This document shows positions 1-8,612 of a stretch of DNA of 64,000 bases, piece after piece; positions within the stretch are counted from its first letter, which is position 1; each line of letters starts with the position of its first letter. The stretch is from assembly GCA_963729795.1 (NCBI GenBank), contig CAVSPC010000016.1, forward strand, positions 372,001 to 436,000. The letters run 5' to 3'. Made by a program: the position numbers and the translations under genes. A model generated the notes under the pieces. That model had not been told where the DNA came from and ran no database searches. It saw only the letters and a program-made list of their open reading frames with translations. The stretch is from CAWBBA01 sp963729795 (GTDB lineage: Bacteria > Desulfobacterota > Desulfomonilia > Desulfomonilales > Desulfomonilaceae).

Positions 1-874
1 CTGTTTTGATGGGAATCAGGTAGCTCAGAGCCGCCTCTGCATCGTACCCGATGGCGTCGTTCAGAAAAGCGATCCCACCTTTGCCAGTGAGAGCCAGGGT
101 ATTGCCGTGGTAGTTCTTCAGACACTTTTCAAACTCTAGCCCCGTGTAGGCCAAGTTTTTGGTGTTGTCCATGCCAACCGCCGCAACTGTACCTCCTCCG
201 ATGGTAAGCTTGTCCTGAACATTGAGCCATTCCATAACGAAGTTGGTAGCGCTGTAAGTCGTCTTACTCAGCGTGAAGACGAGCCCGGCCCGATTCTCGT
301 AACGCTCCCATTTGGAATGAACAGGGGTGCCGGCCGCGAAGGTCTGGCCGCCGAAGCTAAAAGCGGTTGCGGGAAAATTTGTGGCTTCCATCTGCATCGG
401 AGAAAAAGAGTACCTGATCGCCCACCTCGGCCGTATCTGATACTGGGCTTCGATCGACCAGAAGGCGTTGCCGTTCTTCTTAAATCCCAGGTGGTCGTTG
501 AAATCCACCACTGCGGTTTGGACTCCGGTAAGTTCCGTGCCCCTGCGAGCCGACCCTTGCAATCGGGCGAAAAAAACCCTTGGTCCGACTATGAACTGCC
601 CTTTCGCCGGCATCGGGAGGCAGCAACCCGTCCACCAATTAATGGGGTTATACCGGGACAAGCCTCTGAATCGGGAAGATACATTCCAAGGCTTTACCTT
701 CAGGACCGTAGGCGCCGAGGTCGAAGGCGGTTTCACCTTTGAGATTGCCTTATATCCCGAGGCGCCGGTGCAGGGGTCGTAGGTAGTTTGCGAGGAGTCT
801 GCGAATGCGGCAGCGGATAATGCCGTCAGGATAAAGGTCAATACACACAAGTACTTCAGATAGATTCGTAACAT
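1..874 (-). CDS. Secreted/outer-membrane protein, partial (3' end beyond window)
   Basis: An open frame runs without a stop from an ATG at 874 to the window edge (about 291 residues, C-terminus missing). The start follows a GAGGGAGGG ribosome-binding site. Residues 1-24 are a typical Sec signal peptide ending in Ala-Phe-Ala. The mature part alternates aromatic and polar residues, is rich in Gly, Thr and Asn, and has many short amphipathic stretches, as in outer-membrane beta-barrels. No family was recognised by name; a porin or an OmpW/transporter-like barrel is a guess. A promoter-like pair lies just upstream. It is followed on the far side by a non-coding stretch and is not obviously in an operon with the glycosyltransferase. 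Confidence 0.7.
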   Translation of the reverse strand, partial: MLRIYLKYLCVLTFILTALSAAAFADSSQTTYDPCTGASGYKAISKVKPPSTSAPTVLKVKPWNVSSRFRGLSRYNPINWWTGCCLPMPAKGQFIVGPRVFFARLQGSARRGTELTGVQTAVVDFNDHLGFKKNGNAFWSIEAQYQIRPRWAIRYSFSPMQMEATNFPATAFSFGGQTFAAGTPVHSKWERYENRAGLVFTLSKTTYSATNFVMEWLNVQDKLTIGGGTVAAVGMDNTKNLAYTGLEFEKCLKNYHGNTLALTGKGGIAFLNDAIGYDAEAALSYLIPIKT

Positions 875-912
875 AACACCCTCCCTCAGGGTTCTAATGT
901 CTTGCGATTCCG

Positions 913-940
913 ACCTTACCAATATTTCGTCGGATGTCAA
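913..940 (-). promoter_or_regulatory. Putative sigma70 promoter of the partial outer-membrane protein gene
   Basis: On the minus strand a perfect TTGACA (940-935) is followed after 16 bases by TAAGGT (918-913), about 40 bases before the ATG. The -35 box is perfect; the -10 box is weak. Confidence 0.4.
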
Positions 941-1564
941 GAAAAAAATGATGTTGAATCCGAATGTTAGTCTAAAAAGCTAGAAATTAGTTTAATTAAG
1001 GGGTGGCGCCTATTTCACAACCTGGCTCCAGAAGCGCCTATTTGTACCACTTGCCGTTCCATCGTTTCATCTTCTTCGCCAGGACTCAAAACTAGCTGAA
1101 ATCACGAATGTAAATATGCGCCAACCGATGCGCGGAAGGCTCATGCGCGCACGATCTTTTATTTTGCACTTGAATAATAGCCATCAACATCATGATAATA
1201 CTGTCGTTTACATGTAAAATTATGACCGATCGGGTAGGCGCAGCGCGGTTCCGGCAAAGCCTGGATCCGCTCTCCTCAGGCCGGATGTTTACTGATGTTG
1301 CATGCTGCTGACCGGCCCTCTGGAATAGCGGTCAGATCAGTGGCTATTTTGCCGCGAACAGATTCTCGCTCTTCGATGGCAAACCGGTATTAATGATGTT
1401 CCGGAGCTAAAAGACGGTGGATACGGAAAGGAGTATAAGGCAGGAGCCGGTCCTGAACCGACGCTCGAAATCAGAATATTTCGAGAATCGAGAGCATGGC
1501 CGCAGAACCGTGAGCTGTTGCCCGATCAGGGAAGAACGTTTGGGTCTCTCTTCCTGTCAGGTCT
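941..1564. other. Intergenic region without a recognisable gene
   Basis: About 620 bases between the outer-membrane protein gene and the end of the glycosyltransferase gene. The first part (to about 1000) is AT-rich. Short open frames here lack ribosome-binding sites and resemble nothing known. I see no RNA gene or clear repeat. Confidence 0.5.
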
Positions 1565-2347
1565 TCACTTGATTTCGGAGTAGTAATTCTTCTCAAGCTC
1601 CACCCCGGATGTTTCGAAGATCCGAAAGCGAGCCAATCCCCATCGATGAAGTCGGAAGCGCAGGGAAGTCCACAAGACGCCCAGACCGTAAACAACGGAT
1701 CGGCGAAAATTGATTGAAGAAGCTTCAGCGAAGTACCGCGTTGGGCAGGAGATCTCTCCCAGGTTGAAGTTAAAGAAGACGGCCTGGGCCAACATCTCAT
1801 TATCAAAAAGGAAATCATCCGAATTTTCCCGGAAAGGTAGTTCTTCGAGTACCTTTCTGGAAAAGGCCCTGTATCCGGTGTGAAACTCCGAAAGCTTGGA
1901 TTGGAGAAAAAAATTCTCTGTCAGTGTGAGGATTCTGTTTGAAATGTACTTGTAGAGCGGCATCCCGCTTCGTCTCGCTTTTCCTCCGAGGATTCGCGAG
2001 CCGAGCACCACGTCATATTCTTCGGACACAATCATCGCAGCCATCGCGGGCACGAGCTTCGGAGAATACTGATAATCCGGGTGCAGCATCACCACCACGT
2101 CAGCGCCCAGTTTTAGGGCTTCAGTGTAACAGGTCTTCTGATTGCGGCCGTAACCGTAGTTCCTGTCGTGAAGAAAGCATCGGATCCCGAGCTGCCTCGC
2201 CAGACGAACGGTCTCATCCGCACTGAAGTCGTCTACCAGAAGAATATCGTCCACCACTTCGCGATCCAACTCGGATATGGTGGATTCAAGCGTTTGCTCA
2301 GCGTTATATGCAGGTAAGACTACGACTATCCGTTTTCCGTTAAGCAT
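1565..2347 (-). CDS. Family 2 glycosyltransferase (polyprenyl-phosphate sugar transferase type)
   Basis: 260 residues forming one GT-A glycosyltransferase family 2 domain. The nucleotide-binding start reads VVVLPAYNAEQTL, followed by DDFSADET and, near residue 90, HPDYQYSP, which stands where the DxD-like metal site lies in the DPM1/GtrB branch. The protein has no C-terminal membrane segments, so it resembles soluble dolichyl- or undecaprenyl-phosphate sugar synthases and glycan-extending enzymes. The likely role is transfer of a nucleotide-activated sugar to a lipid carrier or growing glycan at the inner membrane face. Donor and acceptor cannot be read from sequence. It lies 89 bases downstream of xdhC on the same strand, with no functional link apparent. 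Confidence 0.85.
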   Translation of the reverse strand: MLNGKRIVVVLPAYNAEQTLESTISELDREVVDDILLVDDFSADETVRLARQLGIRCFLHDRNYGYGRNQKTCYTEALKLGADVVVMLHPDYQYSPKLVPAMAAMIVSEEYDVVLGSRILGGKARRSGMPLYKYISNRILTLTENFFLQSKLSEFHTGYRAFSRKVLEELPFRENSDDFLFDNEMLAQAVFFNFNLGEISCPTRYFAEASSINFRRSVVYGLGVLWTSLRFRLHRWGLARFRIFETSGVELEKNYYSEIK

Positions 2348-2436
2348 TGTTTACTCGACAATGGCGTGACCACTGCATGCGCGGCCCATAAAGGCTCGGC
2401 CTGTAGCGTCGGCTGGATGCGTGAGGAAGCGAAGCG

Positions 2437-3516
2437 CTAGGCCCCAAGCCGTTGCAGGCGTTCTTTGTCACTTCGAATCTGAATCATTTCGGCGAGGATT
2501 GAAACCGCGATTTCTTCAGGGGTTTCTCCTCCAATGGAGAGTCCTATAGGCGCGTGGACGCGCTGGAGTTTCTCCCGGCTGAACCCCTCCCTGAGCAAAG
2601 TCTCCAGGATAAGCTTGGTTTTCCTTCTTGAACCGATCATGCCGATGTAGCCCGCGTTTGTATGCAGGGCCTGGGTGAGCACTGTTTTGTCATGGGCATG
2701 CCCGCGAGTTACGATGATCAAATAACTGTCTTCATCGACCGCCAGATCCGAGAACGCGTCATGGAATGAATTCACCGTAACGATTCGGTGCGCGTCGGGG
2801 AGTCGAGGCGGTGAAGTGAATTCCTCCCGGTCGTCTAACACCACCACATTGAACTTCACGTATGCTGCCAAATGGGCGACGCAAACGCCCACATGTCCGG
2901 CGCCGAAGATGAATGCAGTGCCGTGTACCTTCAGCAATTCGAGAAAGACGGGGTACTCGGAACCCTGAACTTCGACGAGCTGAGCGGGCTTCAACAGCCT
3001 CGGCTGCGGCGCCATTTGCAACGCGGAATCAGCGCGGGGAAAACCTCCGAAGCGTTGTCCATGTCCGTCTATCAACATGTGGTGCACGGTCCCGACTCTT
3101 TGACCACCCATGGGAATGGCAACGTCAGTCAGGAAAAATCCCGAAGATCTATCCTGCGCCATGGCTAACAAGCGCTCGAAGATTTCTTGCGTTGCTCGAT
3201 CCCTCGCATCGACGAATTCAACAAGCACCTCAGCTTCCCCACCGCAAATCATCTCTGTGGATTCCGTCCCGTGCCCGGTAAAAGAAAAAAGCGCACGGTG
3301 GGATGAGCCCTCCTCGAGCGCCGCGGCGGCAAATTTTTGAACCTGAGCTTCGAAAAGCCCTCCCCCAATTGTGCCTACGATTGTGCCATCCTGCTGAATT
3401 AGGAAGCGCGTCCCGACATGTCGGGGCGAAGATCCCTTAACAGTGAGTATTGTGGCCAGAACAAAGCTTTGGCCCTGCTCGAATTGTTCGACTGCTGCGC
3501 GCCAGATTGCCAGCAT
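2437..3516 (-). CDS. XdhC/CoxI-family protein (molybdenum-cofactor maturation)
   Basis: 359 residues. The N-terminal XdhC_CoxI domain carries KGSSPRHVGTRF and GTIGGGLFE near residues 27-55. A C-terminal Rossmann domain begins with FIFGAGHVGVCVAHLA near residue 205, and GMIGSRRKTK follows near 300. In known systems XdhC binds molybdenum cofactor and supports its sulfuration and insertion into xanthine dehydrogenase-type enzymes. No molybdenum hydroxylase gene is in the window, so its client is elsewhere. The frame is full length for the family. The start at 3516 has only weak ribosome-binding sequence. Confidence 0.88.
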   Translation of the reverse strand: MLAIWRAAVEQFEQGQSFVLATILTVKGSSPRHVGTRFLIQQDGTIVGTIGGGLFEAQVQKFAAAALEEGSSHRALFSFTGHGTESTEMICGGEAEVLVEFVDARDRATQEIFERLLAMAQDRSSGFFLTDVAIPMGGQRVGTVHHMLIDGHGQRFGGFPRADSALQMAPQPRLLKPAQLVEVQGSEYPVFLELLKVHGTAFIFGAGHVGVCVAHLAAYVKFNVVVLDDREEFTSPPRLPDAHRIVTVNSFHDAFSDLAVDEDSYLIIVTRGHAHDKTVLTQALHTNAGYIGMIGSRRKTKLILETLLREGFSREKLQRVHAPIGLSIGGETPEEIAVSILAEMIQIRSDKERLQRLGA

Positions 3517-3639
3517 GGCTCCGTCACCCGTGCATTATTTTTTCGGCCGGAACCGAATGGTCGGCCTTTAGCACTTGGATTTTAAAAAAACCTATTAAAA
3601 TTAAATGCTACCACACTGCTTGTCAAGGGCCGCTGGGCA

Positions 3640-3935
3640 CTTCAGGAGTCCAATCAGTTATTCCCGGCCCACGGGGCGCTCCCACCGGTGTCAGTACGAG
3701 TCCTGCGTCTTTCGGGACTAGGAGGCTGTTGCGTAATCCCGCGTCCCGCGGGACTTTCCCGAATTCGCGCACCCGGGAATCCAGACTGTAGAGGCACGGC
3801 ATGCCGTGCGCCTACGGAACATCGTTATTCCCGCGCACGGGTCCCGCGAAACGTGGAACAGATTGGATCCCGGATCGGAGTCGGGGTGACCCCGCGAAAC
3901 TCGGGACAAATCGGACAAAACTTCGACAATTGCTA
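3640..3935. repeat. Cluster of GC-rich palindromic repeat fragments
   Basis: Between xdhC and the small peptide gene the sequence is dense in short inverted repeats. The clearest is a perfect 16-base palindrome at 3794-3809. CCCGCGTCCCGCGGGAC-like motifs recur, and the stretch from 3721 starting AGGCTGTTGCGTAATCCCGC recurs near 32240. Open frames on both strands here have the proline/arginine-rich composition of translated repeats, not of genes. The rest of the 3517-4202 gap shows no gene. Confidence 0.6.
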
Positions 3936-4104
3936 AATTTGACGGCGTAATCCTTGAAAATGTACTGATTGCGACCGGGAAGATGCCGGTCCTGCTTACG
4001 TTTTCATGTTTCGTTGTCGCTCTATAGCTATAGGATTTGGTATCGAAGGTAGCAGCCTAACATTGCATCATGTTATCGACCGTTACCAGCGCTTTGCCGA
4101 TACA

Positions 4105-4113
4105 TGGTATAGT
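4105..4113 (+). promoter_or_regulatory. Possible extended -10 promoter for the 38-residue peptide
   Basis: TGGTATAGT matches the extended -10 pattern (TGn followed by a TATAAT-like hexamer). It lies about 90 bases upstream of the ATG at 4203. No good -35 box is present. Confidence 0.3.
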
Positions 4114-4202
4114 TCCCTCTTATGATGAGGCTCCCAGAGTCCTCGACCATTTAGAGTTAACCCTATATATGGGCCGCATTTGCCTAAAAATATTCGGGGG
4201 TA

Positions 4203-4319
4203 ATGATGAAAAGGCTGTTTCCCTTCGTATGGCTTCTGGCCGTTATGATCCTGCTTCCGATGACAGTATCGTCAGACAGCTACGACATGGTTAATTGCTG
4301 CCTGCGACCCTGTTTCTGA
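4203..4319 (+). CDS. Small secreted Cys-rich peptide (38 residues)
   Basis: A short frame starts with a double ATG right behind a GGGGGT ribosome-binding site. The product has a charged start (MMKR), a hydrophobic core of about 16 residues and a likely cleavage region near VSSDS, then a ten-residue tail with three cysteines (NCCLRPCF). That is the layout of an exported micropeptide. No family is recognised. It stands alone, with the xdhC start behind it and the convergent nrdJ gene ahead. It could be spurious: the evidence is the ribosome-binding site plus the signal-peptide-like composition. Confidence 0.4.
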   Translation: MMKRLFPFVWLLAVMILLPMTVSSDSYDMVNCCLRPCF

Positions 4320-4463
4320 GCACGGTCCAAAGCTGCTCCGACTTGCGTAAAGCGGACTAGGGCCGAGTGCAAGCGGCTGGGTGGCGAGGTGGTCGTGGAC
4401 TGCCTTCTCTGTGATTGAGATAGACTTCATTCGTCCGCGTTATTTGGGTGCGTATCGTTCATT

Positions 4464-7205
4464 TTACGAGCATCCGGTGGTCGCACCGCAATTCAGACAT
4501 TCATAGCAAGAGCCTTGTCGCACCATGATTGCGCCGCAGTCATAGCATGCAGGGGCGTCTGATTGTGGATTGAACGCATGACCCTCTGTTTGAGTAAGAC
4601 GAGGATCTGTTTTTGCCTGATTCTCGGCGTACGATGACTGAGCCGTTTCCTCCGTTCCCTTACCGGGAGGTAGAAGACCGGCAGCCTTCTGCTGCTCTTT
4701 GTCCAGGAATCGCAACCCAAGGTATCGAAAGATATAATCAGTCAGGGACTTTGCTATGGGGATGTCGGGATTGGTTGTGAAACCCGACGGTTCGAATCGC
4801 ACATGGCTAAATTTGTTCACTAGCGCCTCTAGTGGAACTCCGTATTGAAGGGCGATGGAAGTGAGGGTCGCGATTGTGTCCATCAGGCCCGAAATAGTGC
4901 TGCCTTCCTTGGACATCCGTATGAAGATCTCTCCAACACTACCGTCATCGTAAAAGCCGGTATGAATGTATCCTTTCTGTCCCGCTACCTGGAACTTGTG
5001 TCGCACAGACTTACAGTCAACCGGCAGTCGGCGACGGACAGGAAGTGGGGGTTTAGCCTCTTCCCTGGACGATACCCCAACAGGCTGAACAGCCTTGCAC
5101 CCATCGCGATAAACGGAGATCGCTTTGAGCCCCGAACGCCAAGCTAGGCGAAAAATATCCTCAATTCGTTCCACGCTGGTGTCGTTGGAGAGATTGACAG
5201 TCTTGGAGATTGCCCCTGAAATGAAAGGCTGCACTGCTGCCATCATTTTGAGATGGCCTTCAATGGAGACAGACCGCGTTCCCCTGGCCGGTCGGAACGC
5301 GCAGTCGAACACGGGTAGATGTTCGGGGGAAATCTCTCGAATCCCCTCGATAGTTCCTGTTTCCTCGATTTTTGAAACGATGTCTTTGATCACCACGGCG
5401 GAATAACCAAGTCGTTTCAGGGCCCGGGCTACCGTCCGGTTCACGATTTCAAGATGGCCTCCGCCCGAAAGATGCTTGTATTTGACCAGGGCGATCTCCG
5501 GTTCCACTCCAGTGGTGTCACAGTCCATCATAAACGCCACTGTTCCAGTCGGGGCCACAACCGTGGCCTGACAATTGGCGTACCCAAATTCTTCGCCGGT
5601 TGCCAAGGCGAGATCCCATACTTTTCTCGCCTGAGCTACAAGCGCGTCGGGAACGCCTGCGGGAATAAGCTGCTGAGCGCGCTCCCGATGGTCTTTGATA
5701 ACTCTGAGCATTGCATCCCGGTTTTTCTGAAATTCACTAAAAGAGCCCCGGACAGCGGCAATACGCGCAGATTGCGCGTAAGCCTCCCCGGTCATTACAG
5801 CAGTTATTGTAGATGCCCACGTACGGCCTTCGTCGGAGTCATAGGGAAGACCGAGCGCCATGATAAGGGCTCCCAGATCGGCATATCCCAACCCGAGCGC
5901 CCTCATGGCACGTGAATTCTCTGCAATTGCAGGCGTCGGATATCCTGCCTTATCCACAATAATGTCCTGTGCCGTAATCACGATGTCGACCGCGTGGCGA
6001 AAAGCGTCCGCCTGGAAACGGTCTTCTCCGTCCAGGAACGCGGTAAGTTTGAGCGAGGCCAAGTTGCAGGCGGAATCGTCCACGTGCATGTACTCGGAAC
6101 AGGGATTGGAGGCCCTAATAGGCGCGGTCTCCGGACATGTGTGCCAGCGGTTTATAACTGCGTCGAATTGAATTCCCGGATCCCCACACGCGTGAGCCGC
6201 TTTCGAGATTTCTTCCAGGATATCTCGTGCGCGATACGTGTCAGCGACCTCTCCAGAGACTACGAACCTTGTCTTCCACTCGCTGTCGGCCTCGACGGCC
6301 TCCATGAATTCGTCGGTCACCCGCACTGAATGATTGGAATTCTGAAAAGCCACGGTGGAATAAGCCTCGCCCTCAAGAGAGCCCCTATAGCCGGCATTTA
6401 CCAATATACGAGCCTTTTTTTCTTCCTCGGCCTTGCAACGTATGAATTCGAGTATGTCGGGGTGATCGACATTCAAAACTACCATTTTGGCTGCGCGACG
6501 GGTTTTGCCCCCGGATTTGATGACGCCTGCCGACGCGTCCGCAGCCTTCATAAACGAAATAGGGCCGGACGCGGTACCGCCTCCGGTGAGAGGCTCTCTC
6601 GCGGACCTCAACCCGGATACATTGAGCCCCGAACCTGAACCGCCTTTAAAGATGATCCCTTCCTGGGTGTACCAGTGGAGTATGGACTCCATGGTATCTT
6701 CCACGCTTACGATGAAGCAGGCCGAACATTGAGGTACTGGCTCCACACCCACATTGAACCAGACCGGGCTGTTAAAAGAGGCTTTCTGGTGGAGCACAAG
6801 GTGCATCAATTCATCCCGGAAGACCTTTTCGTCTTCTTCAGCAGCAAAGTAGCCCTGTTCTGCTCCCCACGCGGCTATAGTATCAACTACTCTGGAAAGA
6901 AGATGTCTGACGCTTGTCTCTCGGTCCGGCTTTCCGGGATGGCCCCGGAAATACCTGGAAACTACTACATTGAGAGCCATGTCTGACCAGAAGGCCGGCG
7001 CTTCAATGCCATGCTGCTCAAAGATAACCTCCCCGGTCTGATTACGAATTACTGCCGAACGTCTCTCCCATTGCACCATTTCCAGTGGATCTTTGTCCTG
7101 AACGGAGAAGAATCGCCGAAACCTCAATCCCTTCCCGACAATTTCCACAGTTGACGCAAGAGGTTCGACGAGGCGTTCTCTAATAGGCTTGACCCGATTG
7201 GACAT
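4464..7205 (-). CDS. nrdJ: Adenosylcobalamin-dependent (class II) ribonucleotide reductase
   Basis: 913 residues from an ATG at 7205 preceded by AGGAGTAGGAGA; an upstream in-frame ATG at 7232 has no such site. Class II reductases make deoxyribonucleotides using B12 to generate the thiyl radical and need no separate radical subunit. Visible hallmarks are CSACFIVSVEDTMESI, FKGGSGSGLN, NPCSEYMHVDDSACNLASLK (the NPCxE active-site loop), PTGTVAFMMDCDTTGVEPE and a C-terminal TSCPD region. It ends in a zinc-finger tail (CYDC ... CYEC.NC ... C), which in relatives carries redox cysteines for re-reduction. The enzyme works with or without oxygen. No NrdR gene or B12 riboswitch was seen. A small zinc-ribbon gene lies about 90 bases upstream on the same strand. 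Confidence 0.95.
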   Translation of the reverse strand: MSNRVKPIRERLVEPLASTVEIVGKGLRFRRFFSVQDKDPLEMVQWERRSAVIRNQTGEVIFEQHGIEAPAFWSDMALNVVVSRYFRGHPGKPDRETSVRHLLSRVVDTIAAWGAEQGYFAAEEDEKVFRDELMHLVLHQKASFNSPVWFNVGVEPVPQCSACFIVSVEDTMESILHWYTQEGIIFKGGSGSGLNVSGLRSAREPLTGGGTASGPISFMKAADASAGVIKSGGKTRRAAKMVVLNVDHPDILEFIRCKAEEEKKARILVNAGYRGSLEGEAYSTVAFQNSNHSVRVTDEFMEAVEADSEWKTRFVVSGEVADTYRARDILEEISKAAHACGDPGIQFDAVINRWHTCPETAPIRASNPCSEYMHVDDSACNLASLKLTAFLDGEDRFQADAFRHAVDIVITAQDIIVDKAGYPTPAIAENSRAMRALGLGYADLGALIMALGLPYDSDEGRTWASTITAVMTGEAYAQSARIAAVRGSFSEFQKNRDAMLRVIKDHRERAQQLIPAGVPDALVAQARKVWDLALATGEEFGYANCQATVVAPTGTVAFMMDCDTTGVEPEIALVKYKHLSGGGHLEIVNRTVARALKRLGYSAVVIKDIVSKIEETGTIEGIREISPEHLPVFDCAFRPARGTRSVSIEGHLKMMAAVQPFISGAISKTVNLSNDTSVERIEDIFRLAWRSGLKAISVYRDGCKAVQPVGVSSREEAKPPLPVRRRLPVDCKSVRHKFQVAGQKGYIHTGFYDDGSVGEIFIRMSKEGSTISGLMDTIATLTSIALQYGVPLEALVNKFSHVRFEPSGFTTNPDIPIAKSLTDYIFRYLGLRFLDKEQQKAAGLLPPGKGTEETAQSSYAENQAKTDPRLTQTEGHAFNPQSDAPACYDCGAIMVRQGSCYECLNCGATTGCS

Positions 7206-7294
7206 TCTCCTACTCCTAACTCCCGCTTTCACATAAATTAAATCAGTTAGTTAATCAATCAAGAGGCTCTCCAAGCTCTATGTCCGGGCTTGGC

Positions 7295-7708
7295 TCAAGA
7301 AGAGGCCACAGCGTGTTGGCCGGATCGGGAAAAGGCGACAACTTGAGCTGATTGTCGAGTCAGTCTTCGCAAATTGATCTGCCGGCATCTCGGACACACA
7401 CTGAAGTGCAGCAGCGAAGAGTAGCCGCAGATCAAACATTCGTATATTGTGCCAGGATTGTCGATCTCTGCCAACGGAATGTGAAACGCCGGTCGACCTG
7501 CTCGCATCCGGCTGCGTCTGCGCAACTGATCCCTGTCAAGAAATCCGCCGTAAAACAGTTTGGAGTAGATCTTTTCTAGCTGTTTCCAACTCAACCGATA
7601 TTTTTCCAGCAACTCCTCATCGGTAACGTCTGACAACATATCGCCAAGAATTTCCGATACTTTCAGAAGCTTTGTAACCTTTGTAACTTTGACCACTTTT
7701 TTTCTCAT
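7295..7708 (-). CDS. Small zinc-ribbon protein of unknown function
   Basis: 137 residues when started at the ATG at 7708, which has AAGGGG upstream; an earlier ATG at 7759 lacks a site. The N-terminus is very basic and valine-rich. The middle (DVTDEELLEKYRLSWKQLEK) resembles a short helical module common in Desulfobacterota and Geobacter proteins in which a helix-turn-helix-like unit precedes a regulatory domain. The C-terminal half has two CxxC knuckles (CLIC, CPRC) that form a likely rubredoxin- or ribbon-type zinc site. It lies upstream of nrdJ in the same direction and may be co-transcribed. It is not NrdR: no ATP-cone is present. Confidence 0.6.
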   Translation of the reverse strand: MRKKVVKVTKVTKLLKVSEILGDMLSDVTDEELLEKYRLSWKQLEKIYSKLFYGGFLDRDQLRRRSRMRAGRPAFHIPLAEIDNPGTIYECLICGYSSLLHFSVCPRCRQINLRRLTRQSAQVVAFSRSGQHAVASS

Positions 7709-7933
7709 TCGGAAGCCCCTTTTTATTAATCTGGTTACTTTAATTATAACGTAAAACATGTTGATTATTCAATATTAATATATTAAGAGGACTTCACTTG
7801 CCATACGGTCACAAAGGCGATGCATAACACCAATAATACTGGTATGATTTAGTTGACAAATCAGGGCGAATGGGGGCCTTTTGGCCCCTTCAGAGCCCAA
7901 ATCAGATCCTTTTGCGCGTTATGGAGACGAACC

Positions 7934-8284
7934 TTGGCTCGGGAAGGTGATTATTCGCTGGCCTTGAAGGCATTTCGGGCCGTACTTATGCTGATGTTGT
8001 CGTCCTGGCTTTGGGGATGCGCTACGGTGGTCCCTGAAAGGAAGACCCATTCAAACAGTCCTAAAATCCTCGAAGAGGACACGACGAATGATCGTGCGGC
8101 TAAGCCGAAGGCAGAAAGTGGGGAATCGTCCGGGGTGAGCGAGTCGCCGCAGTCGGCAGAAGGATCGCCCTACGCGGTGCCGCCGGAACGTCGTGAACCG
8201 CGACGGTATATATGGAAAGATCAAAAAGGAGCCGTCAAAGGATGGGAATCATCTACGGAAGGGACTGGCAGGAAGGAACCGTAA
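7934..8284 (+). CDS. Small lipoprotein, unknown function
   Basis: The frame is open from 7853. The TTG at 7934 has GGAG seven bases upstream and gives a 116-residue product with a basic start and hydrophobic core ending in SSWLWGCATV. The LWGC stretch is a plausible lipobox, so the mature protein would start at the lipidated Cys. The rest is hydrophilic and low-complexity (Glu, Ser, Pro, Lys) and probably disordered. An ATG at 7991 is an alternative start but would leave the signal without positive charges. No homologue is recognised. It does not appear to be in an operon. Confidence 0.5.
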   Translation: MAREGDYSLALKAFRAVLMLMLSSWLWGCATVVPERKTHSNSPKILEEDTTNDRAAKPKAESGESSGVSESPQSAEGSPYAVPPERREPRRYIWKDQKGAVKGWESSTEGTGRKEP

Positions 8285-8612
8285 CCTATTCGGACGTCTT
8301 CTCGGCGAGGCCGCATTTATAAACATCGAAAAATGCACTAAGCACCGCAGCATGCCAGGCTGTGCCGCCACATGGCAGCATTCATGTCTCCACCGCGGAT
8401 AGGGGGCAACATGCCGCGTCTGCTCCTGGAGAAACGAAAAGAAACAAGACTGGATACAGCCCTCTAGAAGTTGGATACCCGAGCAAACCTCGAAAATCAG
8501 TGCCGGAAATCGTATATTGAAAACTCAGGCGCGGGATAGTACAAGGGAGGTCCATCCGGAATTGCATGGGCGCTGATTGTGTGTGTGGATGGAAACGGAG
8601 AATTGGTAAGGA
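8285..8612. other. Intergenic region, nothing recognised
   Basis: 328 bases between the lipoprotein and the MFS gene. No frame with a ribosome-binding site, no strong hairpin and no repeat shared with other parts of the window were found. Confidence 0.4.

Noticed and set aside
3688..3936. Open frames in the repeat cluster
   Set aside because: Both strands are open because of palindromic GC-rich repeats; composition is Arg/Pro/Gly-biased and nothing resembles a protein.
4070..4294. 74-residue open frame overlapping the small peptide
   Set aside because: No ribosome-binding site, mixed composition and no recognisable pattern; the shorter peptide frame is better supported.
7206..7294. Cobalamin riboswitch upstream of nrdJ
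   Set aside because: The 89-base gap is too short and has no B12-box-like sequence.
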